The position numbers and the translations under genes were made by a program. A DNA stretch of 27,603 bases. It comes from Saccoglossus kowalevskii (lineage: Eukaryota; Hemichordata; Enteropneusta; Harrimaniidae). The DNA lies in NCBI RefSeq assembly GCF_000003605.2, contig NW_003107604.1:28336-55938 (forward strand), written 5' to 3'. Below the pieces are notes generated by a model. It was not told where the DNA came from. It did no database searches and saw only the letters and a list, made by a program, of their open reading frames with translations. This document shows, in pieces, positions 18,684 to 27,603 of this stretch (position 1 is the stretch's first letter; each line of letters starts with the position of its first letter).

Positions 18684-19599
18684 CGTGCTCCGGTTCATGT
18701 TTTTATATTAATACTTAATATCCTAGCAACGAACACTGTCTTCATCCAGGCCTCTATCGGGTGCAAACAATTATATTATTCAGGGGGTATGCCATGTTGT
18801 ATGACGAGTGGTCGATTATTTTATAGTTGATACAAGCTCATATACCTTTTAACATAAATCGTTTTGATCTGTAGTCGTCCCTCAAAAAATGTTATTAAAA
18901 GATTTACTATATGTTAAATGATGAATGCATAATTTGTTTTTTGATAAAATTTAACTCCGATGTCTCTAAAACAAATGGGGTAATCAGCCAAGAGTTTTAA
19001 ACCGCATCTCTGACATTTAATGTGTGATCACAACCAAGCTGAAATACTTTGGTTTTCATTTACTTCCCTAATTGATAATATCAATCAAGACATCAATCAG
19101 GAAAATAAACCGTTTCCAATATCTTTTATTTATTTTTCATATCCAAAACTAGTGCATATTTTCTGAAATATTGTTGTCACGGTCTTAAATTAGTTTAGAC
19201 TGGATTGACATATTGAATGGATGCAATTAGTATAGCGCTCTCTGTGGTCATTTGCCGAGTTTCTCTTGTTCTGCATTGTCGCTTGTTGGTGATGTTCTTG
19301 CAATGATTCGTCGTGTTGATTTTGTATCCTTTGTTAGATTACATTTACCTATATTGCTATTTTAGTAAGTAATAATAATAGTTTCAAAAGCATTTGTTAT
19401 TGAGTTTTCTCATAATAAATTATTGTCGCCGCAAATTGGTGACATCCGGTGTTTTGTTGTTGAAAAATGTACTGGAATAATATACTAAGAGAAACACAAT
19501 GGTATTATTCACAGAACTCCTGCACTAAGAGGCGCCCATGGTCAGAGATGTATCTATGTCTTGGTACTTGAACGCACGCCATCAGTAAAAAAAAATAGC
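18684..19599. other. 3' flank of the sulfotransferase-like gene and intergenic DNA
   Basis: It probably includes the 3' UTR. I see no further gene or repeat before the TTAA-flanked MITE. Confidence 0.5.
19104..19109 (+). terminator. Possible polyadenylation signal of the sulfotransferase-like gene
   Basis: AATAAA about 420 bases after the stop codon. An ATTAAA variant lies nearer, at about 18894, and could be used instead. Confidence 0.35.
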
Positions 19600-19756
19600 T
19601 TAAAGCGGGAGGGTCGTCACCTGCGCACGCGCGGGAATTGAGTCCCAAGCGACGATAACAACACACGCTAAAGGCTCATGAATAGACGCTTGTTTGTAAA
19701 CAGTGACATGCTATGGCCATCTGACGCATGCGCATGCGACGACTCCCCCGCTTTAA
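19600..19756. mobile_element. 157-bp MITE with TTAA target duplication (copy 1)
   Basis: TTAA at 19600-19603 and 19753-19756 flank inverted termini of 24 bases. The left begins AGCGGGAGGGTCGTC and the right, reverse-complemented, begins AGCGGGGGAGTCGTC; both end TGCGCA. About 20 of 24 positions agree. TTAA duplication is the habit of piggyBac and Kolobok elements. The interior is too short to code. Confidence 0.8.
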
Positions 19757-20099
19757 TGAGCATAGAACTGATAAACATGGTATTTACTTTGTTTACACCA
19801 GTATGAGAAACGAGAACCATACGAGTGTTTATAGTGTATTCAACTGATATCTCAAAAACGATTTTACGTTGTTACCAACTTTTTTATTGGGAAGTTCAAC
19901 TCATCTTGAACATGAAGATTGAAGTTGGTGTTTCCACGAAGAAATGACCTTATTATATCGATTGTAACTGAAAATAATAATTAACAATAACCTAATAATT
20001 ACTAGTACCTAACTTACGAGATATTTATTCACATCAACATTTCCGTGAAATTATGACGTATTCTAGTCGATATGTGGCATAACAAACAGAACGGAAATA

Positions 20100-20428
20100 A
20101 GAAGTCGTGGGGTGAGTTATGTCAATATACAATCTAAGGGTCACACAGTCCCTTCTCGCGACAAAATCGAGGAGTTCAAGATCACTGTCGAGCGTTTCAT
20201 GGAGCAAAACGCACACAATGATAAGCTGGTGGAAGTGCCCTGTACGCATGGAGTGAAGTGGATATATGTTATGTAAATACCTGAAAGATTGTCTTCACCT
20301 GGACGTAGATGATGCTATTTAACACACACAGGGGCCATTCCATCGACAGAAAAACGTATTTTACAGATTTGAGAAGATCTGTCGCTGTATGCAACTATGA
20401 TAATGAACAAAACGAATACGACTGGTAA
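20100..20428 (+). pseudogene. Broken DUSP11/PIR1-like RNA phosphatase relative
   Basis: Three blocks in different frames align in order with DUSP11-type phosphatases. Block A (20100-20255) encodes RSRGVSYVNIQSKGHTVPSR, then EEFKITVERFMEQN and NDKLVEVPCTHGV. Block B (20260-20319) encodes GYMLCKYLKDCLHLDVDDAI. Block C (20330-20428) encodes RGHSIDRKTYFTDL and a short tail to TAA. The active-site His-Cys is Pro-Cys (CCC at 20238-20240). About five bases are missing where the Asn-Arg-Thr of the phosphate loop should be, removing the catalytic Arg and shifting the frame. A second shift with loss of about eight bases separates B from C. I could not find the N-terminal third. No introns interrupt it, as in the intact gene at 22857. 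Confidence 0.85.
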
Positions 20429-20858
20429 ATAGATGAAAAGTGAAGCAGGTGTTGGAAGGAAAATTACAGGGACCTCAGTGACTCTAGTCATCCAGTCATG
20501 ATAAACGTTGGTACGCTTAAGAATAAAGTAATGCTATGTATTCGTGCTTTGCACCCAGCACATTTCTCTAATTTCAGTCGCGTCATTTACTCCGTGGTTG
20601 CAACAAATGATTTTTTTCAAAATACTTTCACTTTAAAAAGTTTCGCTTAACTTTTCAAGTTATATCGTGTTTTTATATGTGGTTCATCACTGGCATCAGC
20701 TAAACAATGATTCAAAAACAAAAAGTAATGTTATAAAAATCTTCTTATCTCTAAATATTGATTTATCTGTCAACGCTCCCATCTATATTTTAACACGTGT
20801 GTTATGTAAATTGTCGCCATGGTTGAATGACCATTCCTTAATATCAGGTCGCCATGTA
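20429..20858. other. Intergenic DNA between the pseudogene and MITE copy 2
   Basis: I see no gene, RNA or repeat that I can support here. The open frame 20667-20909 runs into the MITE terminus and has no family features. Confidence 0.5.
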
Positions 20859-21171
20859 TCAAAGCGCGGTAGTCGTCGCGCTGCGCATGTTCGACATTTG
20901 TGTTCATAAACATTGATTTTCCCCACAATCCAATGCGCTCTTCAAATGGAAATCACAAGTATGAGGTTTGACCTGGGCGCGACTTGCACTTATTACCGCC
21001 GGCGACTCCTTCGATACCTTCCAATCACATGAAAATTACCCAATTAAAGCTCGGAAACGTCTCGGTTCGTACTCGTTGATCTGCCCAACAGTCAAAGTCG
21101 CCGCGGCCATCTTTGGTATATGAGACCCATATATCCCGCACATGCGCAGCGCGACGACTACCGCGCTTTAA
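20859..21171. mobile_element. About 313-bp MITE with perfect 28-bp inverted termini (copy 2, related to copy 1)
   Basis: The terminus beginning AGCGCGGTAGTCGTCGCGCT at 20863-20890 is exactly reverse-complemented at 21140-21167. The flanks are TCAA (left) and TTAA (right), so the target duplication is probably TTAA with one base change. The GTCGTC and TGCGCA cores and the AGCG start are shared with the element at 19600-19756, which places both in one group. The interior has no coding capacity. Confidence 0.85.
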
Positions 21172-22487
21172 ACAAGTTATAGGGTTGTAAATTTGCATTT
21201 AATTACAAGGGGAACAATTTTCGCTATTGTTTTGTTGTGACTGAATTACCCACAAAAAGAAAGTTACAACTCATTTTATGTTTGTGTCGACTATTTTTTG
21301 TTTTTCATCACAATAAATAGATAAATAAATATGTCCTGATCTGATCTTAGATTTATATCATACGTTTGCAGGATATATGTAACACCCCTCTGTTATGTGG
21401 TGTTACCTCAATTTAATTTAAAATACGACAGACAAGGCAACATAATTTAATTTTAGCTTACACCATTCTCAAGAGGAGACGAGCTACATTGTGGGAGGGA
21501 CATAATTGTGATGTATTGTTTTATACTAGAATGTTTGCAACGAAAATGTATGAAATTGCTACACTTTATTCTCCTATCGAGTGAACAGAGTAATATTGTA
21601 ACACTGATGTTGGTAAGTAATGAATTTGAAAGCAATATGAAATTCCATTACAGTATAAAATTATAAATTCCTCATTTAAAAGCAACCGCCACAGATGTTG
21701 CAATATGTCAGGCATGTTGCAATGTGTCAGCCATGAAAAACATAAACTAAGTCAGAAAATGGCCACGGGCAATTCAATTGGTATATTCATAATGGATCAG
21801 AAATGAAATTAGAGTGCCCCTTCGTCATAATTATATTGCATCCCCTTTATTATGGTACGATCTAAAATCAAATCATGCCTTCCAACGTGCAGGTGTTGTT
21901 CCGTTCGGACATTCCTCCCTCTACAACCGATAGTGGAGTGCTTCGCCGGAACATTCGGAAAATTCAAGATGGTGTTATTTCTGATTTGGTGGTCTATAGA
22001 TTATTGTGAAAACAATAAACACTGGAGTTGTACAAAAACTCTACTTCTCAATATCAACAGTGGAACTTTTCGAGCAAGATGCTTTAATTTAAAGTTTACA
22101 TCGGTGAATTGTGTTTTTATTACTGTGGAAATTTACCAGCTGTGACGCTATCGCTGATTGGCTACTCGAGCTATCGCTAGCAGTACTAACATTTTCTCAT
22201 TTATATTTAATCTTAAGATTGCATCTTTTCTACACACATTAGAGCCTCCCCGGGTTTTTATGATATGTATACAATAAGACGTAACAATTTATTTAAAAAT
22301 TGTCACAAAAATGTATATACTTGTAAATCTAACAGGAACATTGTGCTTGTACGTGTATATCCGGTCTATTTTATTGTATTTCAAACCCCACCTTTATTTC
22401 AAATCCGACATTTGAAAATAACTTCACCACGTGATTTAGTTGGGAGATCTCGGTATTTGATTCTGGGAGGGTCAATGTGACTGTAAC
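21172..22487. other. Intergenic DNA, no gene recognised
   Basis: AT-rich with scattered CpGs. The open frame 21852-22145 has no recognisable domain or codon pattern. A CTGATTGGCTACTCG segment near 22152 contains an inverted CCAAT motif, but nothing supports promoter activity there. Confidence 0.5.
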
Positions 22488-22551
22488 TGCGCCCTCACCG
22501 ACGGAAATCATAGGGTCGTTGTTTGCGTATGAATCTTTCGGCGAGGGCGCA
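22488..22551. repeat. GC-rich palindrome, copy 1
   Basis: TGCGCCCTCACCGA at 22488-22501 pairs with TCGGCGAGGGCGCA at 22538-22551, 13 of 14 bases, across a 36-base spacer. The same arms recur at 26735-26785. It could be a tiny foldback element or a protein-binding palindrome. Confidence 0.7.
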
Positions 22552-22856
22552 ATAACTCGTACCGATCCTGTTCATCAACCATGCCATTTCTTGCTACATT
22601 GTATCCGATATTGAATGTAAAAACTGATATATTTAAAAGTGATATATTAAAAATGCCAATTTATTCTAGTTCAATTTAGTATACACAACTACCATCGAAT
22701 TGTCACTGTATTTTTTTTTTTTCAAAACGCGTAATATAAGTATGGAACCATTATTTCCACACTGACGAGTGAAACCTGGCTTGTTATAAGGCATATTTAT
22801 AGATTATACGTTTTACAATATGTTGTAGCATCGATGCTATTGCTATAACTCGAACT

Positions 22857-23561
22857 TTGTGTGACTCGAGTTTTTTAACTCGCACCTTAATTGATATCAG
22901 TGCACAGAGTGAAAGTGAGGCTTGGTTTCGATCAGACCAATTTCAAGTTCAAGCCAATATTAACAGTTTTAGTATGTGTGCGGCCAAGAATACCGGTATA
23001 TTTTCAGAAGAATGGATCGAAAAGTGGAAACCCTACAAACGAGTTGGCGAACCTTTACCGGGGACAAGAATGATCGTCTTTAAGACCCCGGTGGAAAAAA
23101 GCTTACTGGGAAACCTACTCCCAAAAGAAGACCTTTTTGGAATTGACGACCTGTTCAACGAAGTGGAGAGTCGTGGCTATACACTGGGAACCATTATCGA
23201 TCTCACATATAAGACCAATCTTTACTATGACTACAAAGATGTGATTGGCCGTGGCGTAGAATACGTGAAGATCCCTATATCCGGACAACAATCGGGAGCA
23301 GGTCAGTGCAGCCCGCCCGGGGATGAGTTAGTCGACAAGTTCTTCTTGGCCGTCGACCGTTTTATCGATCAAAACGTGGAGAATGAAAAGTTGATCGGTG
23401 TCCATTGTACCCAAGGTATCAACCGTAGCGGGTACATGGTATGTAGATACATGATAGACCGCATGGGAATGGATCCAGGTGATGTCATTGAAGCTTTTAC
23501 CAAAGCACGCGGGCATCGCATCGAAGCCGAACTTTATCTAGAAGATCTGAATCCAGTATAA
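22857..23561 (+). CDS. DUSP11/PIR1-like RNA 5'-triphosphatase, intronless
   Basis: DUSP11 belongs to the cysteine-phosphatase group that includes mRNA-capping triphosphatases. It removes gamma and beta phosphates from the 5' end of uncapped RNAs such as RNA polymerase III products. The frame encodes 234 residues. Family landmarks run in order: WIEKWKPYKRVG (53-64), PLPGTRMIVFKTP (67-79), DDLFNEV (97-103), IIDLT (113-117), RGVEYVKI (132-139), and the phosphate loop HCTQGINRSG (183-192), with catalytic Cys184 and Arg190 present. GYMVCRYMID and ARGHRIE follow. The usual ERQNY after the RGH motif reads EAELY, so one basic residue is lost. The true start may be Met40 (22974), which begins nearer the conserved region and follows an acceptor-like TTTTAG, giving 195 residues. 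Lack of introns across the whole catalytic domain suggests a retrocopy origin, now apparently old since no poly-A tail or target duplication is seen. Confidence 0.93.
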   Translation: MCDSSFLTRTLIDISAQSESEAWFRSDQFQVQANINSFSMCAAKNTGIFSEEWIEKWKPYKRVGEPLPGTRMIVFKTPVEKSLLGNLLPKEDLFGIDDLFNEVESRGYTLGTIIDLTYKTNLYYDYKDVIGRGVEYVKIPISGQQSGAGQCSPPGDELVDKFFLAVDRFIDQNVENEKLIGVHCTQGINRSGYMVCRYMIDRMGMDPGDVIEAFTKARGHRIEAELYLEDLNPV

Positions 23562-23730
23562 ATGTGTTGTTGGTCATGGTCCCCGAGTCCAGCGGAAAAT
23601 GACTTTTCCAATATGGAGGTTCGTTAACGATCGACCAATGTGCCGAAATATACACGACACATGAAAGCGGGACATTAGTTTTTATATTCAATATATTTAG
23701 TATCACGTATACCCATTGTAACGTAGAACT

Positions 23731-23736
23731 AATAAA
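23731..23736 (+). terminator. Likely polyadenylation signal of the DUSP11-like gene
   Basis: AATAAA about 170 bases after the stop codon, before the 60-bp tandem array begins. Confidence 0.5.
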
Positions 23737-23862
23737 TTTGCCTAGAATTCTAGTCATTTCTTATATGTGTATTATGTTCTGATCGGCGTAGGGTAGCCCC
23801 ACACAGACCTGCAGACATTCAATGAGCAATCTGCAGTATTATAGTATATGCATTTTTCTGAG

Positions 23863-25370
23863 CAGTGCGTACGTGTAGCAGGGATATGAAAAAAGTCAAC
23901 TTCGCAGGAGGGAAATCCCCCACCCAAAATGCGTACGGGTATTATGGATACATAAACGTCAGTTTCATGGGAGGGGAACTTCCACAGTGCCTACGTGTAG
24001 CCAGGATATATAAAAGCCAGTTTCACAGGAGGGGAATCCCCACAGTGCCTACGTGTACAGAGATATATAAAAAGTCAACTTCGCAGGAGGGAAATCCCCC
24101 ACCCAAAATGCGTACGGGTATTATGGATACATAAACGTCAGTTTCATTGGAGGGGAACTCCCACAGTGCCTACGTGTAGCCTGGATATATAAAAGCCAGT
24201 TTCACAGGAAGGGAACCCCCACAGTGCCTACGTGTAGCATTGATATATAAAAGCCAGTTTCACGGGAGGGGAATCCCCCCACAGTGCGTACGTGTAGCCT
24301 GGATATATAAAAGCCAGTTTCACAAGAGGGGGACCCCCACAGTTCCTACGTGTAGCATGGGTATATAAAAGCCAGGTTCACAGGAGGGGAACCCCAACAG
24401 TGCCTATGTGTAGCATGGATATATAAAAGCCAGTTTCACGGGAGGGGAACCCCAACAGTGCGTACGTGTAGCCTGGATATATAAAAGCCAGTTTCACAGG
24501 ACGGGAACCCCAACAGTGCCTACGTGTAGCATGGATATATAAAAGCCAGTTTCAAGGGAGGGGAACCCCCACAGTGCGTACGTGTAGCCTGGATATATAA
24601 AAGCCAGTTTCACAGGAGGGGAATCCGGATCCCCCCACAGTGCGTATGTGTAGCCTGGATATATAAAAGCCAGTTTCACAGGAGGAGAATCCCCCCACAG
24701 TGCATACGTGTAGCATGGATATATAAAAGCCAGATTCACAGGAGGGGAATCCCCCACAGTGCGTATGTGTAGCCTGGATATATAAAAGCCAGTTTCACAG
24801 GAGGAGAATCCACCCAAAGTGCATGCGTGTAGCATGGATATATAAAAGCCAGATTCACAGGAGGGGAATTCCCCCCCCCCCCACAGTGCGTATGTGTAGT
24901 CTGGATATATAAAAGCCAGTTTCACAGGAGGGGAATCCCCCCACAGTGCGTATGTGTAGCTTGGATATATAAAAGCCAGTTTCACGGGAGGAGAATCCCC
25001 CCACAGTGCATACGTGTAGCATGGATATATAAAAGCCAGTTTCACAGGAGGAGAATCCCCCCCACAGTGCGTATGTGTAGCCTGGATATATAAAAGTCAG
25101 ATTCACAGGAGGGGGAATCCCCCCACAGTGCGTATGTGTAGTCTGGATATATAAAAGCCAGTTTCACAGGAGGGGAATCCCCCCACAGTGCGTATGTGTA
25201 GCTTGGATATATAAAAGCCAGTTTCACAGGAGGAGAATCCCCCCACAGTGCATACGTGTAGCATGGATATATAAAAGCCAGTTTCACAGGAGGAGAATCC
25301 CCCCACAGTGCATACGTGTAGCATGGATATATAAAAGCCAGTTTCACAGGAGGAGAATCCCCACAGTGCG
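23863..25370. repeat. 60-bp tandem array, about 25 units, most with a TATA-box sequence
   Basis: The unit is CACAGTGCGTACGTGTAGCC, then TGGATATATAAAAGCCAGTT, then TCACAGGAGGGGAATCCCCC. About 22 units hold TATATAAAA, and roughly seven hold GGGGAATCCCC. The first units are more diverged (GGATACATAAACGTC, ACCCAAAATGCGTACGGG). They form a larger period of about 178 bases (three units) that repeats once, while the right side is very uniform. One unit near 24625 has an extra GGATCC-bearing insertion. Because 60 is divisible by three, long open frames appear on the minus strand (24494-25045, 25042-25377). They read as a 20-residue repeat in more than one frame and are not called as genes. Confidence 0.96.
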
Positions 25371-25590
25371 CAATCACACTTACACAAATGCAATGTTTGA
25401 CAATAATCTAGAACCACGTCAATTAAACACACAGTTATTATGACGGACAGATGAAAGTGGCTACCAATCTGTTCAATATCTGCTTCGAGGTAGTGGGTCT
25501 GAACAATCGGTACAATCTAAAGCGTTGTGTAGCAGGCCTGTAACTCGAAGTCAACGTAAACTCGAGCCATTTAACTCGAGCGATTTCAAA

Positions 25591-25660
25591 CATCCCCATC
25601 CCAGGGGCCTTAGCGCACATAATAAATGTGCACACGCTAAGACTTCTGGGATAGGGGATG
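25591..25660. repeat. 70-bp near-perfect hairpin, pre-miRNA-like in size
   Basis: CATCCCCATCCCAG...CTTAGCG on the left pairs with CGCTAAG...CTGGGATAGGGGATG on the right. The inner CACAT/ATGTG closes a five-base AATAA loop. Imperfections are one bulged A, a four-base stretch that pairs mostly by G-U, and a small CACA bulge near the loop. The strand of any transcript is unknown. It could be a microRNA precursor, a foldback MITE or another structured element. Confidence 0.7.
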
Positions 25661-26734
25661 GTCAGATTTCGAACCACGTCATTGGGGAAAATCCCTTGTA
25701 AATACCACCGGAGCCTTAATTCTGACCTGTTTTTATAATCCATTCAAAATACAATTGCTCTTTAAATACGGTGGATACCAGTATTAAGTATAATAAAATT
25801 AATACCAGTTTCCAGATTTGAAATGGTTATTATTCGCTGACGATAAAATTCCTGAGAAAGTGCGGGACACTTTTTAGGTTTGAAACCATTTCGATACGTT
25901 ACATTGTGATGTCGGACAAATGCATACACATTTTCTAACAACGTCTTTTCATTATTCTATCATGATTTATAACCACGATATAAACCTCACTCTGGTTACC
26001 TGGTACGTGCCTGGTATCAGCATATTGTGAACGTCTTTCGATCTACATGTTAGAAAGACATCATATAAGAGGATAGACCATTCACTGGAGGGATTCAAGT
26101 TGAGCTGACTTCTCCAAATAAAAATATACTGCGCGCCGTGTTCGATACACGGGTGTACTGATACGGAAAAAAACACAGACAAAATAGCAATCTTGCAAAA
26201 AAGTATACTTCATTTTGGTTCTTTTTTGACCTGGGTTAACGATTTGTATGACTTGATCGATGATTTTAGCGATTGTTAGCGAAGTTTTATATTTATCATG
26301 AATGCAAAAATTGCAGACCCCCTTTCAAGACACCACTGCATAAAAGAGAGTTCAGTCCACAATTGTGCTCAAAAAGGACTACACTTGGCGGTACTATACA
26401 TCTTTCCAACGAATGTTACATCCATTGTTTATTTATACAAAACATGATCATGTTAGTTACGACAATGGTGAATAATAATGCTACAGAAAAAAAGATGGTC
26501 ATAGATGCCAAGCAACCCTTTTTACCAGCAAAGAGAAACGGTAACAACTGTCCACATTCCACCCCATTCCACTCAACCCACAATGCAACGCACTCGAGAA
26601 TCGATAGCAAAGCAGATATCAGTGGATTCTTTTTATAAGAAACATTTGCATACATGCAATTGTGTGCTCACGGGGAATTTCCCCATCGACTAAAATCCCC
26701 GCTGACATTATCAGCTTCGTCGACGTTGAATTAC
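25661..26734. other. Intergenic DNA, no gene recognised
   Basis: Several open frames of 60-120 codons occur (for example 26273-26638 plus), but none shows a domain, a conserved motif or a plausible splice structure. I see no repeat structure beyond the flanking hairpins. Confidence 0.45.
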
Positions 26735-26785
26735 TGCGCCCTCGCCGACATAATCGTATAACTATTCTCTGTCGGTGAGGGCGCA
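26735..26785. repeat. GC-rich palindrome, copy 2
   Basis: TGCGCCCTCGCCGACA at 26735-26750 pairs with TGTCGGTGAGGGCGCA at 26770-26785, 15 of 16 bases, over a 19-base spacer. The arms match those at 22488-22551, but the spacers differ in length and sequence. Confidence 0.75.
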
Positions 26786-27546
26786 GCAACTACCGCAAAG
26801 TGTAACGTAAAGCCCGAGTCTACCGAGATATCGACATACCAAATTTGCAGGACATTGTCAACGTCTTTGTACGCTGCCCAATAATAAATTAGACATTTGC
26901 GGGAGATTCGTTACATTTTCTTCTTGGATGAAACGATCTACAGAGAAAAAGAAGAAAACGAAATATTTATATAGAAGCTCCTTACATCTGATGAAGGAAA
27001 GCACAGAAATTGAAGTTCAGAAAAAAATCTTCACTGTGTGTATCTCCCCTACCAAAGCATAAACTCCAGACTATAAACATAAGAAATATGCAGCTGGGCA
27101 ACCAGCAATATATTGCTTTTGACAAGTTTGTGTATTGAAATGTAGATGGTATGCATGTAGTGTATACATTTATTGTGAATTTGAATTCACATGATGTTTA
27201 TCTTTCAAAAATGTTCAGATCACCATCTTAATATACTTTCATTTGTTACATTTTTTTTTTACTCTTTGTTGTACGTTTTCAGGCGAAACAACTGCGGAAA
27301 AGTGCGTAGTTGAGTTATTGATCACGAAATTGAAGATTGCATGTACTATTGCGTGCTGCGCAATGACGCTTGGGTTGGCGTGACCCAGTCGTGGCAATTT
27401 TATTATTTTTATATGATAGTTTCTTTTGAACATTATTGTATAATCTTATCTGTTGGCGCGTAATTTCGCATCGGACCAAGATTAAAACGATTATAACGGC
27501 TGGACCAGTGTCGCATACGACTTGTTTACCACTTCCGTGTGACTGA

Positions 27547-27559
27547 GAATGTTCTAGAA
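27547..27559. promoter_or_regulatory. Possible heat-shock element
   Basis: GAATGTTCTAGAA is a full three-block GAAnnTTCnnGAA match. It lies 44 bases from the right edge, so any target gene would be outside the window. One such match in a window this size could arise by chance. Confidence 0.3.
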
Positions 27560-27603
27560 CCGTACTGTGTCTGGGTGGAATTTTTAGAAACTGGTTGAAT
27601 AGG

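Noticed and set aside
21852-22145. Open frame of 97 codons
   Set aside because: There is no recognisable motif. The composition is that of AT-rich intergenic DNA and there is no splice or promoter support.
24494-25377. Long minus-strand open frames (183 and 111 codons) encoding a repeated 20-residue peptide in the 60-bp array
   Set aside because: Sixty is a multiple of three and the unit lacks stops, so more than one frame is open at once. Small length changes between units shift the frame, there is no signal peptide or dibasic processing site, and no family is recognisable.
26273-26638. Open frame of 121 codons
   Set aside because: It is the longest unexplained frame near the right end but has no domain. 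An overlapping minus-strand frame is also open, and the residue pattern is not protein-like.
27288-27390. Possible exon after a good acceptor (TTTGTTGTACGTTTTCAG)
   Set aside because: One frame is open for about 34 codons and then stops, with no recognisable protein and no partner exon in the window.

Overview
This window is animal nuclear DNA. It is AT-rich, has a many-exon gene with GT-AG introns, several tandem-repeat arrays, small non-autonomous transposons and a 50-base run of Ns. The gene content, a tRNA-derived SINE and the abundant minisatellites and MITE-like elements suggest a marine invertebrate, perhaps a mollusc or another spiralian. I cannot fix the phylum from sequence alone.

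Left half (1-14060). A 49-bp satellite fills 1-1650. The minus strand from about 14000 to 3280 then holds one complete gene, the orthologue of LRRC45, a centrosome-linker and ciliary protein. I reconstructed 11 coding exons that join in frame at GT-AG borders into a 678-residue protein, close to the roughly 670 residues of the human protein. A non-coding first exon lies in a CpG-rich promoter near 13830-14060. The introns carry a 23-bp TCTAGA-containing minisatellite (3930-4850), a tRNA-derived SINE (6701-6955) and long inverted repeats.

Middle (14100-17480). A likely non-autonomous DNA transposon, bounded by inverted clusters of a 16-bp GGGCGAA-type repeat, spans 14109-15881. It contains an assembly gap whose two flanks are nearly identical, which points to an unmerged contig overlap.

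Right half (17480-27603, plus strand). A single-exon gene of 399 codons encodes a type II Golgi protein of the heparan-sulfate 3-O-sulfotransferase family. Several expected PAPS-binding and catalytic residues are substituted, so it may be a pseudoenzyme. Further right is an intact intronless DUSP11/PIR1-like RNA 5'-phosphatase (22857-23561). About 2.4 kb before it is a broken relative (20100-20428) that has lost its active site; it lies between two related TTAA-flanked MITEs. A 60-bp tandem array (23863-25370) follows. Most of its units carry a TATATAAAA box and some a kappa-B-like GGGGAATCCCC. A 70-bp near-perfect hairpin (25591-25660) and two copies of a GC-rich palindrome (22488-22551, 26735-26785) complete the region. 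The protein genes have no obvious shared pathway; they look like ordinary neighbours separated by mobile and repetitive DNA.
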